A stretch of 39,638 nt of DNA from DATKGP01 sp035510775 (lineage in GTDB: Bacteria; Patescibacteriota; UBA1384; 2-12-FULL-50-11), in contig DATKGP010000008.1 of the NCBI GenBank assembly GCA_035510775.1, positions 1 to 39,638 on the forward strand, written 5' to 3'. Under the pieces are notes generated by a model that saw nothing but the letters and a program-made list of their open reading frames with translations, searched no databases and had not been told where the DNA came from. Made by a program: the position numbers and the translations under genes. This document shows positions 13,839 through 21,809 of this stretch, piece by piece (the first letter of the stretch is position 1; each line of letters starts with the position of its first letter).

Positions 13839-14419
13839 AAAAGAGCGGCGGTTTCACCCTAATTGAAATAATTGTGACGATGGCGCTGATGAGCATCATC
13901 GGCGGGGTGGCCGTCGGTACTATTATCACCTCGATGCGCAACAATCAGAAAGTCGAGGCCCAGTCGTTGGTTCACCGCGACTTAAGCAACGCCCTCGACA
14001 AATTTGATCGGGTGATTCGCAGTACCACCGTGATTTTGGAAGCCACCCAGACGACCCTGAAAATTCGAGGGTACCCGACTGCTGCCGATACCGTTCCCAG
14101 TCAAATATATTTCTTCATCACCGCTGGTGGAGCGTTACATTATACTATCATTCCTCCAACTGGCACTGCCCCAAATTATACCTACAACCAGAACAACGCC
14201 AAGGAGTACACCTTAATGGCGAAGGTTACCAACAGTAATGCCGCGCCGCTTTTTGGTTACTTTAACAGTAGCAATCAGCTTCTAACCTACCCGGTAACTT
14301 TGGCCTCAATACAAGCCGTCCAGGTGAGTATTCAAGCCCTTGACGGAGCTAACCTATTGACCACGCCGATTGTCGCCTCGACTATAATAGATATGAGGAA
14401 CTTCAAAACGAACCTGTGA
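13835..14419 (+). CDS. Minor pseudopilin (PulJ/PilW-like)
   Basis: A 194-residue protein with a classical type III signal, MKKSGGFTLIEIIVTMALMS, cleaved after the second Gly of GG, and the long N-terminal helix. The rest is a beta-rich globular head with no clear family marks. It is coupled to the preceding gene by a 4-base overlap and lies 4 bases before the PilX-like gene, so the three form one operon for pilus priming or tip subunits. Confidence 0.85.
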   Translation: MKKSGGFTLIEIIVTMALMSIIGGVAVGTIITSMRNNQKVEAQSLVHRDLSNALDKFDRVIRSTTVILEATQTTLKIRGYPTAADTVPSQIYFFITAGGALHYTIIPPTGTAPNYTYNQNNAKEYTLMAKVTNSNAAPLFGYFNSSNQLLTYPVTLASIQAVQVSIQALDGANLLTTPIVASTIIDMRNFKTNL

Positions 14420-14423
14420 ACTT

Positions 14424-15830
14424 ATGAAAAAAGCTTTTTACCTACCGCTACTACTAACTTTTATGGCGATTATTATGATTGTCACCGGTTCTATTCTGTC
14501 TTTGGCCTATCGCAACTACGAAATCGTCAGGCACCAAACCGTCTCAAATTCGGCTTTGAATATCGCCGAGGCTGGCGCCAACTACTATCTCTGGCACTTG
14601 GCTCATAACAACCAAGATTACTGCGACGGTAATACCTGTCCGACACCGGCTCCGACCCAGTACGGTCCGTACACTCACATCTACCGTGACGACTCTGGTA
14701 ATATTATCGGCTCTTACTCAATCACCATTACGCCGCCAGCAACCACTGGTGGGTCGGTGACGGTTCGCTCGGTCGGTACCGCAACCAACGGTCAGACGCG
14801 GACAGTTCTAACCTCGCTAGGCGTGCCATCCTTTGCCCAATACGCTTTTATTAGTAACTCGGAAAGTTGGTTCGGCGACACTGAAACGACTGTCGGGCCG
14901 GTTCACTCCAACGCCGGTATCCACTACGACGGCACCGCCCAGGGCGTCGTTTCCTCGGCGGTCAGTACTTATGTACCCTCGACTTGTATGGGTGGAGATG
15001 GCCACACTACCGAGAATGGTATTTGGGGCTCGGGCGGGCCGCAGAGCTATTGGAATTTTCCAGTTCCCCAGGTGGATTTCAACCAAATCACCGCCGATTT
15101 TAATACCCTCCAGACCCAAGCCCAGAGTAATGGTATCTTCCTCCCAACTCTACTGGATTCTCACGGGCACCGGACTTACGACGGCTACGCGATTCAGTTG
15201 AATGCCAACGGGACTTTCACGCTTGGCCGAGTGACGGCCGGGCAAGATAACGGCTCTATTAACAACGGCTGTGGGGCTCACTCGCGACACAACTCCCTGA
15301 TGCAGTCGGTGGCGTGGGAAGGAACCAGCCGAGCCTTGCCGGCTAATGGAATTCTCTTCGTGGCCGATAACGCCTGGGTTTGGGGAACGGTTACCTCGCG
15401 CCTGACGATTGCCTCAGGCCGTCTGCCGGATAACTCTTCGACCCGAACTAATATCTATCTGCAGAACGACATCAACTACACCGCCATGGACGGGTCGGTT
15501 GCTCTGGGGCTAATGAGCCAATCCGACATCGTCGTCAACTCCAACTCGGAAGATAACTTGACTATTGACGCCTTTCTACTGTCACAGTACGGAAAAATCT
15601 TCCGACCGTACTACTCTGGCAATGTTAAGTCGAACATCACCATTTATGGAGGCATCGCCGCCAATAGCTGGTGGACCTGGAGTTGGGTTAATGGTAGCAA
15701 CGTCGTGATTTCTGGTTATCGAAATACTTCCCAGCAATATGATACTCACTTGGCTTTGAGCCCACCGCCCAGTTTTCCTAAAACCGGCTCGTATGCGATC
15801 CTATCTTGGAAAGAAGAACCGATTCTGTAG
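14424..15830 (+). CDS. PilX-like pilus-associated surface protein
   Basis: A 468-residue protein with an N-terminal membrane helix (residues 5-27) and the PilX-type region LNIAEAGANYYLWHLAH. It lacks the GFTLIE prepilin signal, as PilX-like proteins usually do. The large exported part contains ISNSESWFGDTETTVGPVHS followed by NAGIHYDGTAQG, a stretch I know from Patescibacteria pilus loci, and it ends with a beta-rich domain. It is last in the pseudopilin operon; its stop is 3 bases from the stop of the convergent gene 15834-16157. Confidence 0.75.
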   Translation: MKKAFYLPLLLTFMAIIMIVTGSILSLAYRNYEIVRHQTVSNSALNIAEAGANYYLWHLAHNNQDYCDGNTCPTPAPTQYGPYTHIYRDDSGNIIGSYSITITPPATTGGSVTVRSVGTATNGQTRTVLTSLGVPSFAQYAFISNSESWFGDTETTVGPVHSNAGIHYDGTAQGVVSSAVSTYVPSTCMGGDGHTTENGIWGSGGPQSYWNFPVPQVDFNQITADFNTLQTQAQSNGIFLPTLLDSHGHRTYDGYAIQLNANGTFTLGRVTAGQDNGSINNGCGAHSRHNSLMQSVAWEGTSRALPANGILFVADNAWVWGTVTSRLTIASGRLPDNSSTRTNIYLQNDINYTAMDGSVALGLMSQSDIVVNSNSEDNLTIDAFLLSQYGKIFRPYYSGNVKSNITIYGGIAANSWWTWSWVNGSNVVISGYRNTSQQYDTHLALSPPPSFPKTGSYAILSWKEEPIL

Positions 15831-15833
15831 TGG

Positions 15834-16157
15834 CTAGAAGGTGCGGTAGAGCCAATTCCCAAAACTGGTGAAGTGGGCGGTTTTTTTGTCGACGATAATC
15901 GTCCCGGTCATTAAGACGGCAATGATAAAAACGCTAACGAGGGTGCGAATGATTTCTTTGGAGTGGTGGCTTGGAATGCTAGCGGCCGGTTCGACTTCGG
16001 CCTCTATTGAGATGTGTGGAGTTGGACTTGTTGGAGCAGGGCGGAAAGACGGCAGAATAGCCGGCTTGGTGACGGCGGTTGGGTGTGAGGAAATTTCTTG
16101 AAGGGCTCGTTTTTTCTCGAGTAATTTCTGTAAATTTTTCTTGTTTTTCTTGCTCAT
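15834..16157 (-). CDS. Single-pass membrane protein, unknown function
   Basis: A 107-residue protein: a very basic N-terminus (MSKKNKKNLQKLLEKKRAL), a Pro/Ser/Thr-rich middle, one membrane segment at about 70-88 (TLVSVFIIAVLMTGTIIV), and a short outer tail. I do not recognise a family. The -10 TAAGAT (16164-16169) ends 6 bases before the ATG with TTGTGT 17 bases further up, so the mRNA is predicted to be leaderless. It converges on the pilus operon and may belong to it functionally. Confidence 0.65.
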   Translation of the reverse strand: MSKKNKKNLQKLLEKKRALQEISSHPTAVTKPAILPSFRPAPTSPTPHISIEAEVEPAASIPSHHSKEIIRTLVSVFIIAVLMTGTIIVDKKTAHFTSFGNWLYRTF

Positions 16158-16163
16158 GAGCGC

Positions 16164-16192
16164 ATCTTAGCCAAGTTTTATGCTTTACACAA
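16164..16192 (-). promoter_or_regulatory. Leaderless promoter of the 15834-16157 gene
   Basis: Minus-strand TTGTGT (16187-16192), 17-base spacer, TAAGAT (16164-16169), then 6 bases to the ATG at 16157. Confidence 0.6.
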
Positions 16193-16212
16193 CCAAGTAG
16201 GTTTGAGAAAAT
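16184..16212 (+). promoter_or_regulatory. Putative promoter of the structured region
   Basis: TTTACA (16184-16189), 17-base spacer, GAAAAT (16207-16212). It overlaps the -35 of the divergent gene. A transcript would start near 16219 and run through the hairpins into tRNA-Gly. Confidence 0.4.
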
Positions 16213-16218
16213 GTGAGA

Positions 16219-16490
16219 CGTCCGATCCTAGCGGGGGTGACTGGTACTTCTGGCGGCGTTCATCGCCAGTCCCCCCGCGCCAGTACCTTTACGTGCAGTA
16301 ATGTTGCCGAATGCGGTAGGTCGTCAAGCACAGTAGTGTGCTTGACTCGCTCCCGCTCGGCGTTTCACGCCTCGCGGTAGTAGTTCAGTTGATGAGCCCG
16401 GTTGAGTTCTCGCAGTGCGAGAACAAAAACCGAGCGAACGGAAGCCGCTGTTCGCGCTAAAATGAAAAAAGCGCGAAGCAAGCGGCGCGC
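16219..16490 (+). ncRNA. Candidate structured non-coding RNA upstream of tRNA-Gly
   Basis: No open frame fits. At least five stems follow one another: GCGGGGG with CCCCCGC enclosing CTGGCG/CGCCAG (about 16232-16278); TCAAGCACA/TGTGCTTGA (about 16323-16344); GGCG/CGCC near 16360; CGGTT/AACCG around GTTCTCGCA/TGCGAGAAC (about 16399-16434); and GCCGCT plus TTCGCGC pairing with GCGCGAA plus AGCGGC (16444-16486). A 19-base copy of the tRNA-Gly 5' end (16373-16391) sits in the middle. I looked for tmRNA, RNase P, SRP and 6S landmarks and found none. Strand is set by the promoter and tRNA direction. Confidence 0.4.
16373..16391 (+). repeat. Copy of the tRNA-Gly 5' end
   Basis: CGCGGTAGTAGTTCAGTTG is identical to 16542-16560, the acceptor 5' strand and start of the D arm of tRNA-Gly, 169 bases upstream of it in the same orientation. 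The cloverleaf is not completed here. Confidence 0.75.
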
Positions 16491-16542
16491 GTAGAACCTA
16501 ATGTCGAAGGTGGAGGCCAAACGGTAAGATAAAACGCGGTAC

Positions 16543-16615
<73 letters not shown>

Positions 16616-16625
16616 CAAAAAAGGA

Positions 16626-16652
16626 AAAGTCGGCTCCGTTGGAGCCGACTTT
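16626..16652. terminator. Bidirectional terminator
   Basis: AAAGTCGGCTCC (16626-16637) pairs with GGAGCCGACTTT (16641-16652), a 12-bp stem with a 3-base loop. The plus-strand tail TTTGGGTTT serves tRNA-Gly; the minus-strand tail TTTTCCTTTTTT serves the gene ending at 16661. Confidence 0.85.
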
Positions 16653-16660
16653 GGGTTTCG

Positions 16661-17146
16661 TCACAGGTGTAACTGATATTGCGTCTGCTCACATAGCTGG
16701 CGACATCTTTCGTAGGCAAGAAGCATGTTCTGATGCTTGTCTCGAAGCTCTGTCAGATTCGGTTTGTCGCGACGCTGGTCGGCTAGCGATCTCGCCTTGA
16801 GCCGCTCGTTATGGGCGTCTCGAAAATCGAGAAACGCGAGAAGCAGCTTGGGGCAGTCGTCCTCGGGCTGCAGGGCTTTCAACCAATCGAGTGCAACGTC
16901 GACGTTTTGGCAAAAGGTTTGCAACCATGTATGCTTGCATATCGCGACATCAGCGACCCTCCGGCCATCGAATTTTACCTCGATAGCTTCGTGATTACGC
17001 CTCTGTTTCTCGAAGTGCAGGTAGAGGATTTCACCTCTGTCGTTGCTGGCCGCGTGAAGAATTACTCCCTCTCGGTCAACTACTAATCTGTTAAGACTGT
17101 CCATCGCCCAAATGGCGGGTCGTGTGGCAAGCGGAGACGGACTCAT
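16661..17146 (-). CDS. Orphan soluble protein, unknown function
   Basis: A 161-residue protein starting MSPSPLATRPAIWAM. The N-terminal half looks alpha/beta (LVVDREGVILHAASND, ILYLHFEKQ), and the C-terminal half is strongly helical and charged with several Cys and Arg (LLAYERCRQLCEQTQYQL). I do not recognise a family. AAGGAGG lies 4 bases before the ATG at 17146, which decides the start over an in-frame upstream one. It has its own leader and terminator and lies between two tRNA genes, a common site for recently acquired DNA, though nothing mobile is visible. Confidence 0.65.
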   Translation of the reverse strand: MSPSPLATRPAIWAMDSLNRLVVDREGVILHAASNDRGEILYLHFEKQRRNHEAIEVKFDGRRVADVAICKHTWLQTFCQNVDVALDWLKALQPEDDCPKLLLAFLDFRDAHNERLKARSLADQRRDKPNLTELRDKHQNMLLAYERCRQLCEQTQYQLHL

Positions 17147-17249
17147 TTTTCCTCCTTGAGGTATGTCCGTTAGGTAAAAACCCAACAGTTGTTCTCTATA
17201 TTACAAGAAATTATCTAAAATGTCCAGAGCCAAATACCTAACATAAGCA

Positions 17250-17278
17250 TTTCAAAATCAGTTTTTACAGGTTACAAT
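17250..17278 (+). promoter_or_regulatory. tRNA-Cys promoter
   Basis: TTTCAA (17250-17255), 17-base spacer, TACAAT (17273-17278), 10 bases before the tRNA. Confidence 0.6.
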
Positions 17279-17288
17279 ATATACGTTC

Positions 17289-17359
17289 GGCCTGATGACC
17301 GAGTAGTTAGGTAGCGGTCTGCAAAACCGCGTACACCGGTGCAAATCCGGTTCAGGCCT
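17289..17359 (+). tRNA. tRNA-Cys (anticodon GCA)
   Basis: Acceptor GGCCTGA/TCAGGCC, short D stem ACC/GGT, anticodon stem GCGGT/ACCGC with loop CTGCAAA (anticodon GCA), T arm ACCGG-TGCAAAT-CCGGT, discriminator T. No CCA is encoded. Confidence 0.93.
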
Positions 17360-17391
17360 CGGAGAAAATGGGCAAAATACGCCAAAATGTG

Positions 17392-17421
17392 TTGACTTGC
17401 GCGAGGTTGGTGGGTTAAAAT
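17392..17421 (+). promoter_or_regulatory. Leaderless secG promoter
   Basis: TTGACT (17392-17397), 18-base spacer, TAAAAT (17416-17421), then 7 bases to the ATG at 17429. Confidence 0.65.
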
Positions 17422-17428
17422 TGCCAAC

Positions 17429-17644
17429 ATGAGCGTAGTCCTGACGGTCATAGAAATAATCGCGGCTCTTATAACCATGATAGCGGTGCTTTTGCAGCAT
17501 CGAGGCACCGGCATAGGCGGAGCGTTTGGGGGCGAAGATTTATCATACCGCAGCCGACGCGGCATCGAAAAATTTTTGTTCCGTCTGACTATTGTCATGA
17601 GCACGATTTTCCTACTTGCCGCCATCGCCCAGCTCCTCATTTAG
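17429..17644 (+). CDS. secG: Preprotein translocase subunit SecG
   Basis: A 71-residue protein with two membrane helices (about residues 3-22 and 51-70) joined by a loop containing LLQHRGTGIGGAFGGED, the hallmark of SecG. It supports SecYE-SecA during protein export; secA is at the other end of the window. The promoter ends 7 bases before the ATG, with no ribosome binding site. The solute-binding protein gene starts one base after its stop, making a two-gene operon. Confidence 0.92.
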   Translation: MSVVLTVIEIIAALITMIAVLLQHRGTGIGGAFGGEDLSYRSRRGIEKFLFRLTIVMSTIFLLAAIAQLLI

Positions 17645-17645
17645 C

Positions 17646-18941
17646 ATGCTTATAAAAAGAAAGGCGGCCTACGGCCGCCAATTTATCGCCCTCATCAACC
17701 GCTACGAGAAAGTTTTCTTGGCTCTGCTTTCAGTGGTGATTGTTGTTAGCGGAACATATTGGTATAGACAATACTCTTCAATCAATGGTGGAACCCCGAC
17801 TGTCGGCGGAACTTACGTGGAAGGAATTGTCGGCTCAAAAAACGAGCTAGAGCAAGTAGCCGCCAAATTAACCAAGGCCGGGCTGCTGACAGTCAATAAA
17901 GATGGCAATTTAGATAATTTGCTAATCACGGGCTGGACGGTCAACGCCGACCAAACCGTTTATGATTTTACTCTCAAAGACGGTGTGCCAATCGCCGACA
18001 TCCAAAACGATCTCCAGGAGAATATTGATCTTTTGGGTGAGGCGACTTTGTCCACTAACGGCCAGCACCTAATCGTCACCTTAGCTCAAGCCAACCCCAA
18101 CTTGCCATTTTTACTGGCTGAACCACTATTCGATTTTGGTCCATATAAGTTGAGTAGCATTACCGACCAAATGGCGGTTTTCACCCGTAATACCAAAGAG
18201 AACGCCCAGCCGACTTACATTAACAAAATTGTCGTCCATAGTTATCCAAACCAGTCTTCGCTGGAGCAGGCTTTGAGCCGCCAAAAAATTGACGGGGCGA
18301 TTGTGACGAATCAGACGGCAACCCCACGAAATTATCAGGCTCATAGTTTTGATTTAAGCCGTGGCTACGTTCTGACTTTCAATACCAATCAGTCGCCCTT
18401 TCGTGTGGCTGCCGATCGAATCCAGCTGCTAAATAACCAGCCCGGCAATATCAAAAGCTTTACTCTAACTGTGCCGAATGAGGAGCCATATCTGACTTTG
18501 GCTAAGACGCAAATTGCCGATTGGCAGGCTCTCGGCGTGACGGTGACAATGGACGCCAAGTCGCTCGATGACGTCAACAACCTTTTAATTAGTCGTAGTT
18601 TTCAAGCGGTCGTTACGGGGGTGAATTATGGTTTTGAACTTGACCCGTATTACATCTGGAGCTCGACGCAAATTCGTCCGCCAGGCAACAATATCTCGGG
18701 AATTAAAAGTACTAGTCTTGACGACTATTTAGGCCGGATTCGTTCATCCAGCTCACTGAAAGATCGCGCCTCGCTGGTTCAAAATTTAAATAGCTTGTTG
18801 GTTCAAGAGGGCGCGGGCAAAGTTCTGGAGACCGAGCAGGCTCGCCTAATGGTTTCTGACGCTGTCAATTATGTGGAGCCGTACGGAGCGCTGACGGCGG
18901 CCGACCACTGGCAGAATATGTATTTGTGGTCGATTAATTAA
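17646..18941 (+). CDS. Membrane-anchored solute-binding protein, family 5
   Basis: A 431-residue protein with a basic start and one membrane segment at about residues 24-40, then an extracellular domain related to oligopeptide-binding proteins (SBP family 5): LLITGWTVNADQTVYDFTL, PYLTLAKTQIADWQALGV, FQAVVTGVNYGFELDPYYIW, and the C-terminal VEPYGALTAADHWQNMYLW. It is shorter than typical members (about 500-550 residues), lacks a lipobox cysteine, and has no permease or ATPase genes beside it. It may serve an unlinked uptake system or act as an independent surface receptor. Its ATG at 17646 is one base after the secG stop. Confidence 0.8.
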   Translation: MLIKRKAAYGRQFIALINRYEKVFLALLSVVIVVSGTYWYRQYSSINGGTPTVGGTYVEGIVGSKNELEQVAAKLTKAGLLTVNKDGNLDNLLITGWTVNADQTVYDFTLKDGVPIADIQNDLQENIDLLGEATLSTNGQHLIVTLAQANPNLPFLLAEPLFDFGPYKLSSITDQMAVFTRNTKENAQPTYINKIVVHSYPNQSSLEQALSRQKIDGAIVTNQTATPRNYQAHSFDLSRGYVLTFNTNQSPFRVAADRIQLLNNQPGNIKSFTLTVPNEEPYLTLAKTQIADWQALGVTVTMDAKSLDDVNNLLISRSFQAVVTGVNYGFELDPYYIWSSTQIRPPGNNISGIKSTSLDDYLGRIRSSSSLKDRASLVQNLNSLLVQEGAGKVLETEQARLMVSDAVNYVEPYGALTAADHWQNMYLWSIN

Positions 18942-18970
18942 TTAACCTCGTGAAATTTTCGCTGATTCTT

Positions 18971-18978
18971 GGTAAAAT
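18971..18978 (+). promoter_or_regulatory. Extended -10 of the tRNA-Leu pair
   Basis: TTGGTAAAAT carries the extended -10 motif TGG before TAAAAT (18973-18978), about 10 bases before the first tRNA. No convincing -35 is present. Confidence 0.5.
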
Positions 18979-18988
18979 ACTGCTTAGA

Positions 18989-19072
18989 GCGCGAGTGGTG
19001 AAACTGGTATACACGCAGCCTTGAGGTGGCTGTGGACGCAAGTCCGTGGAGGTTCAAGTCCTCTCTCGCGCA
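18989..19072 (+). tRNA. tRNA-Leu (anticodon GAG)
   Basis: An 84-base class II tRNA: acceptor GCGCGAG/CTCGCGC, anticodon stem CAGCC/GGCTG with loop TTGAGGT (anticodon GAG), long variable arm around GGACGCAAGTCC, T arm GGAGG-TTCAAGT-CCTCT, discriminator A. No CCA. The next tRNA starts 5 bases later, so they are co-transcribed. Confidence 0.94.
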
Positions 19073-19076
19073 CGAC

Positions 19077-19159
19077 GCCTGGGTGGTGAAACGGTAGACA
19101 CGCTGGATTCAGGTTCCAGTGAGCGCAAGCTCGTGGAGGTTCAACTCCTCTTCCAGGCA
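19077..19159 (+). tRNA. tRNA-Leu (anticodon CAG)
   Basis: An 83-base class II tRNA: acceptor GCCTGGG/TCCAGGC with one G-T pair, anticodon stem CTGGA/TCCAG with loop TTCAGGT (anticodon CAG), variable arm around GAGCGCAAGCTC, T arm GGAGG-TTCAACT-CCTCT, discriminator A. No CCA is encoded. Confidence 0.94.
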
Positions 19160-19174
19160 CTCTATATGTGTAGT

Positions 19175-19204
19175 TCGACAAGGTGAGGAGAAATTGGTTA
19201 GAAT
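19175..19204 (+). promoter_or_regulatory. Leaderless promoter of the transglycosylase gene
   Basis: TCGACA (19175-19180), 18-base spacer, TAGAAT (19199-19204), then 7 bases to the ATG at 19212. Confidence 0.6.
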
Positions 19205-19211
19205 ATAGCCA

Positions 19212-19982
19212 ATGGGTATGAGGCTAAGATTCTTCTCGATTCTTATCGGCAGTCTGGTTTTTGTCGGACTGCTGGGTTTCGTTTTGGGGCCGGTACTTTT
19301 TGCTAGCATCGCTTTCCCTCTGGAAAAGGCCGACGCGGTTGAGATTAATAACTGGACCTCGCAGTACTGTAGCGGTATTTCTAACCCTAATTCGTTGATG
19401 GCCGGCCTGATTATGACCGAGAGCGGCTGGCGAACCGACGCCCGTTCTGGTGCCGGGGCAGTCGGCCTGACCCAATTTATGCCTTCGACCGCTGTTGGTG
19501 TGGCCAGGCAACTGGGAGTCAGCCCATTCTCGCCTAGCGATTTGCTAACTAATCGCACTTTGGCGATTCGTTTTGGTGTTTACTATGTTTGCGCTCGTAT
19601 TCAAGATTACGGCGGCAACGTTACCAAAGGGTTAATTGCCTACAACGGCGGCGGCGGCGCGGTCGTCAGCTACGAATTGGGTTTCCCGATTCGCTCAACG
19701 GTCGGTTACGCCAACACGATTCTTAGTCGCCAGAAAGGCTACGCTGCTGTTTACGGCGCCAATTTGGAAAAAGCCGTCTCTGGCGCGACCACGACTAGCA
19801 GCAACGGCATCGCTCAATTTACCGTCCAGCCGAAAGTTGACGTGGCTTCCCTGGCGACGACCTCAATCTTTGACTTCTGGCGCGGCTGGCTGGCCTCGGC
19901 ACCACAAACCGACGCCGTGGCCGGCTCCGGCAACACCGGTGGTCTGACTAATTTCTGGCAGAACCTACTGCCTGGACAGTAA
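19212..19982 (+). CDS. Exported lytic transglycosylase (SLT domain)
   Basis: A 256-residue protein with an N-terminal signal or anchor (about residues 6-33) and an SLT (lysozyme-like) domain. The catalytic Glu is E70 in LIMTESGW; GLTQFMPSTA follows at 85-94 and AYNGGGGAV further on, all in the family order. It should cleave the glycan strands of peptidoglycan to open the wall, for growth or pilus insertion. The C-terminal 80 residues are Ala/Thr/Ser-rich with no recognisable fold. The first ATG (19212) fits the promoter spacing better than the ATG two codons later. Confidence 0.88.
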   Translation: MGMRLRFFSILIGSLVFVGLLGFVLGPVLFASIAFPLEKADAVEINNWTSQYCSGISNPNSLMAGLIMTESGWRTDARSGAGAVGLTQFMPSTAVGVARQLGVSPFSPSDLLTNRTLAIRFGVYYVCARIQDYGGNVTKGLIAYNGGGGAVVSYELGFPIRSTVGYANTILSRQKGYAAVYGANLEKAVSGATTTSSNGIAQFTVQPKVDVASLATTSIFDFWRGWLASAPQTDAVAGSGNTGGLTNFWQNLLPGQ

Positions 19983-20020
19983 AATGCCAAGTCAAAAGCT
20001 AGAAGTAAAAAGTAAAAAGT

Positions 20021-20048
20021 TTGGTGTCGCTTTTCAAGCGGCGATAAT
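20021..20048 (+). promoter_or_regulatory. Putative alaS promoter
   Basis: TTGGTG (20021-20026), 16-base spacer, GATAAT (20043-20048), only 3 bases before the ATG at 20052; initiation at or just inside the start codon would be needed. Upstream lies an A-rich tract with iterated AAGTAAAA (about 19985-20020). Confidence 0.45.
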
Positions 20049-20051
20049 TTG

Positions 20052-21734
20052 ATGGAAATTCGAGAATTACGAAAAGCGTTTCTGGATTATTTTTCTAGCC
20101 TTGGCTATAAAGAATTGTCAGCCTCGTCGCTAATTCCTGAAAATGATCCATCAGTTCTCTTTACCACTGCCGGTATGCAACAGTTTCGCGACTTCTATTT
20201 GCGTTCAAGCGAGGCGCCGGCTAAAAAAGTTATCACCATCCAGCCAGTCTTTCGCACCAGCGACATCGACGAGGTTGGTGACGACACTCATCTAACGATG
20301 TTCGAAATGCTGGGCAATTTTGTTTTCGGCGAAAGTTCGGCGATGAAACTCAAAGAAGCAGCGATTAAAGAAGCCTGGCAGCTTATTAATACGGAATTGA
20401 AAGTGACTAAAGACCGAGTCCACGCCACAGTTTTTGCGGGCGATCGAAAAACCCCGCAAGACACCCAGTCGGCCGGGGTCTGGGCCAGTTTGGGCATTCC
20501 GGCCAAGGAAGCCTCGCGGGCAGAAAATTTTTGGGGTCCGACCGGCGACGAGGGGCCGTGTGGCCCGAATACCGAAATATACGTTGACGGCATCGAGGTT
20601 TGGAATTTGGTTTTCAACCAATACAACCAAGATCGAGACGGCAAATTCACCCAACTTGAACACCAGGGTCTAGACACCGGTTCCGGCCTGGAACGTCTAG
20701 CGACCACCTTGCAGGGCAAAGATTCGGTCTGGCAGATTGAGCCGTTTATTGGCTGGCTAAGGTTGGTTGATCCGAACGAGTCTCGCGAGGCGAGAATTGC
20801 TGTCGATCACCTGCGAGCGGCAATTTTCCTAATTAGTAACGGCATCTTGCCGGCCAACAAAGGTCGGGAGTATGTCTTGCGGCGGTTAATTCGTCGGACG
20901 GTCTTTCTTTCTCGCAAACTGCCCGAACTCGACTGCCAAGCCCTTATCGGAAAAATCCACAGCTACTACGCCGAGAATTATCAACTCGCCGACCCGGTCG
21001 AAATTTTGGAAATTATCACCAAAGAGAAGGAGCAGTTTGAGAAGAATCTTGGTCGAGCCACTGCCCACCTGGAGAAATGGCTGGAAACTCATCGCGATGC
21101 CAACGAGAGACAGGCGACTGAACTGGCCTTTTACTTGTTCGAATCTTACGGCTTTCCGAAAGAATTGGTTTTTGAATACTTAATCAGCCAGGGCGTTAAG
21201 CTTGATGCCAAACATTTTGGCGAGCTCTTTACCAAGCACCAAATTATCTCGCGTTCCGGCATCGACAAGCAGTTCAAAGGCGGCCTGGCCGACCACAACG
21301 AACAGACTATTAAGCATCACACCGCTCACCATTTGTTACTGGCGGCTTTGCGAGAAGTGCTCGGGCCGACGGTTTTTCAGCGCGGCTCCAACGTGACCAG
21401 CGAACGGCTGCGTCTAGATTTTTCGTTTGACAGAAAACTCACCGAGGAGGAATTAAAAAAAGTGGAAAAAACTGTCAACGAAAAAATCAAAGCCGATTTA
21501 AAGGTGGAAAAGCTCGAGCTGCCCAAAGACGAGGCGCTGAAACTGGGAGCGCTGGCCGAGTTCGGCCAAAAGTATGGCGAGACCGTTTCCGTGTACAGGG
21601 TTGGCGATTTCTCGCTCGAGCTCTGCGGCGGCCCGCATGTGGAGCACACCGGCGTCCTCAGCAAATTCGAAATTCTCAAGGAAGAAGCTTCCTCCCAAGG
21701 CATCCGCCGAATTAAAGCCAAAGTTCTAGATTAG
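20052..21734 (+). CDS. alaS: Alanyl-tRNA synthetase, short form without C-Ala domain
   Basis: A 560-residue class II synthetase that charges tRNA-Ala. The catalytic core shows motif 2 region QPVFRTSDIDEVGDDTH and FEMLGNFVFG, and motif 3 GLDTGSGLERLAT. The editing domain follows with its zinc ligands HTAHH (about residue 421) and CGGPH (about residue 523), so mischarged Ser/Gly can probably be hydrolysed. The protein then stops at RRIKAKVLD, where bacterial AlaRS (about 870 residues) continues with the oligomerisation/C-Ala region. The stop is clean and the frame intact, so the short form looks real rather than broken. ATG 20052 is preferred over the in-frame TTG one codon earlier. Confidence 0.93.
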   Translation: MEIRELRKAFLDYFSSLGYKELSASSLIPENDPSVLFTTAGMQQFRDFYLRSSEAPAKKVITIQPVFRTSDIDEVGDDTHLTMFEMLGNFVFGESSAMKLKEAAIKEAWQLINTELKVTKDRVHATVFAGDRKTPQDTQSAGVWASLGIPAKEASRAENFWGPTGDEGPCGPNTEIYVDGIEVWNLVFNQYNQDRDGKFTQLEHQGLDTGSGLERLATTLQGKDSVWQIEPFIGWLRLVDPNESREARIAVDHLRAAIFLISNGILPANKGREYVLRRLIRRTVFLSRKLPELDCQALIGKIHSYYAENYQLADPVEILEIITKEKEQFEKNLGRATAHLEKWLETHRDANERQATELAFYLFESYGFPKELVFEYLISQGVKLDAKHFGELFTKHQIISRSGIDKQFKGGLADHNEQTIKHHTAHHLLLAALREVLGPTVFQRGSNVTSERLRLDFSFDRKLTEEELKKVEKTVNEKIKADLKVEKLELPKDEALKLGALAEFGQKYGETVSVYRVGDFSLELCGGPHVEHTGVLSKFEILKEEASSQGIRRIKAKVLD

Positions 21735-21753
21735 GCTTTCTTCCATAACGAGA

Positions 21754-21785
21754 AAAAAAGCCCTGCTCGTGAGAGGAGTAGGGCG
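21754..21785 (-). terminator. Terminator of the 21810-22310 gene
   Basis: On the minus strand GCCCTACTC and GAGCAGGGC pair (one mismatch) over a 7-base loop, followed by TTTTTTT. It faces the end of alaS and may act weakly on that strand too. Confidence 0.75.
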
Positions 21786-21809
21786 AGGGCGTGTTGTTTC
21801 GTGATACCG

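Noticed and set aside
16230..16280. GGGGGTGACTGG recalls the start of the ZTP (pfl) riboswitch
   Set aside because: The rest of the aptamer (GGGGAGC-type core and the downstream pseudoknot partner) is not present, and no purine gene follows.
16219..16542. tmRNA, RNase P RNA or a group I intron in tRNA-Gly
   Set aside because: No tRNA-like 3' half with TTCGA arm at the end of the region, no RNase P core sequences, and the downstream tRNA-Gly is complete, so there is no interrupted tRNA.
18984..19558. Minus-strand frames across the tRNA-Leu pair and the transglycosylase
   Set aside because: They cover two clear tRNAs or lie antisense to a gene with catalytic motifs; no SD or promoter supports them.
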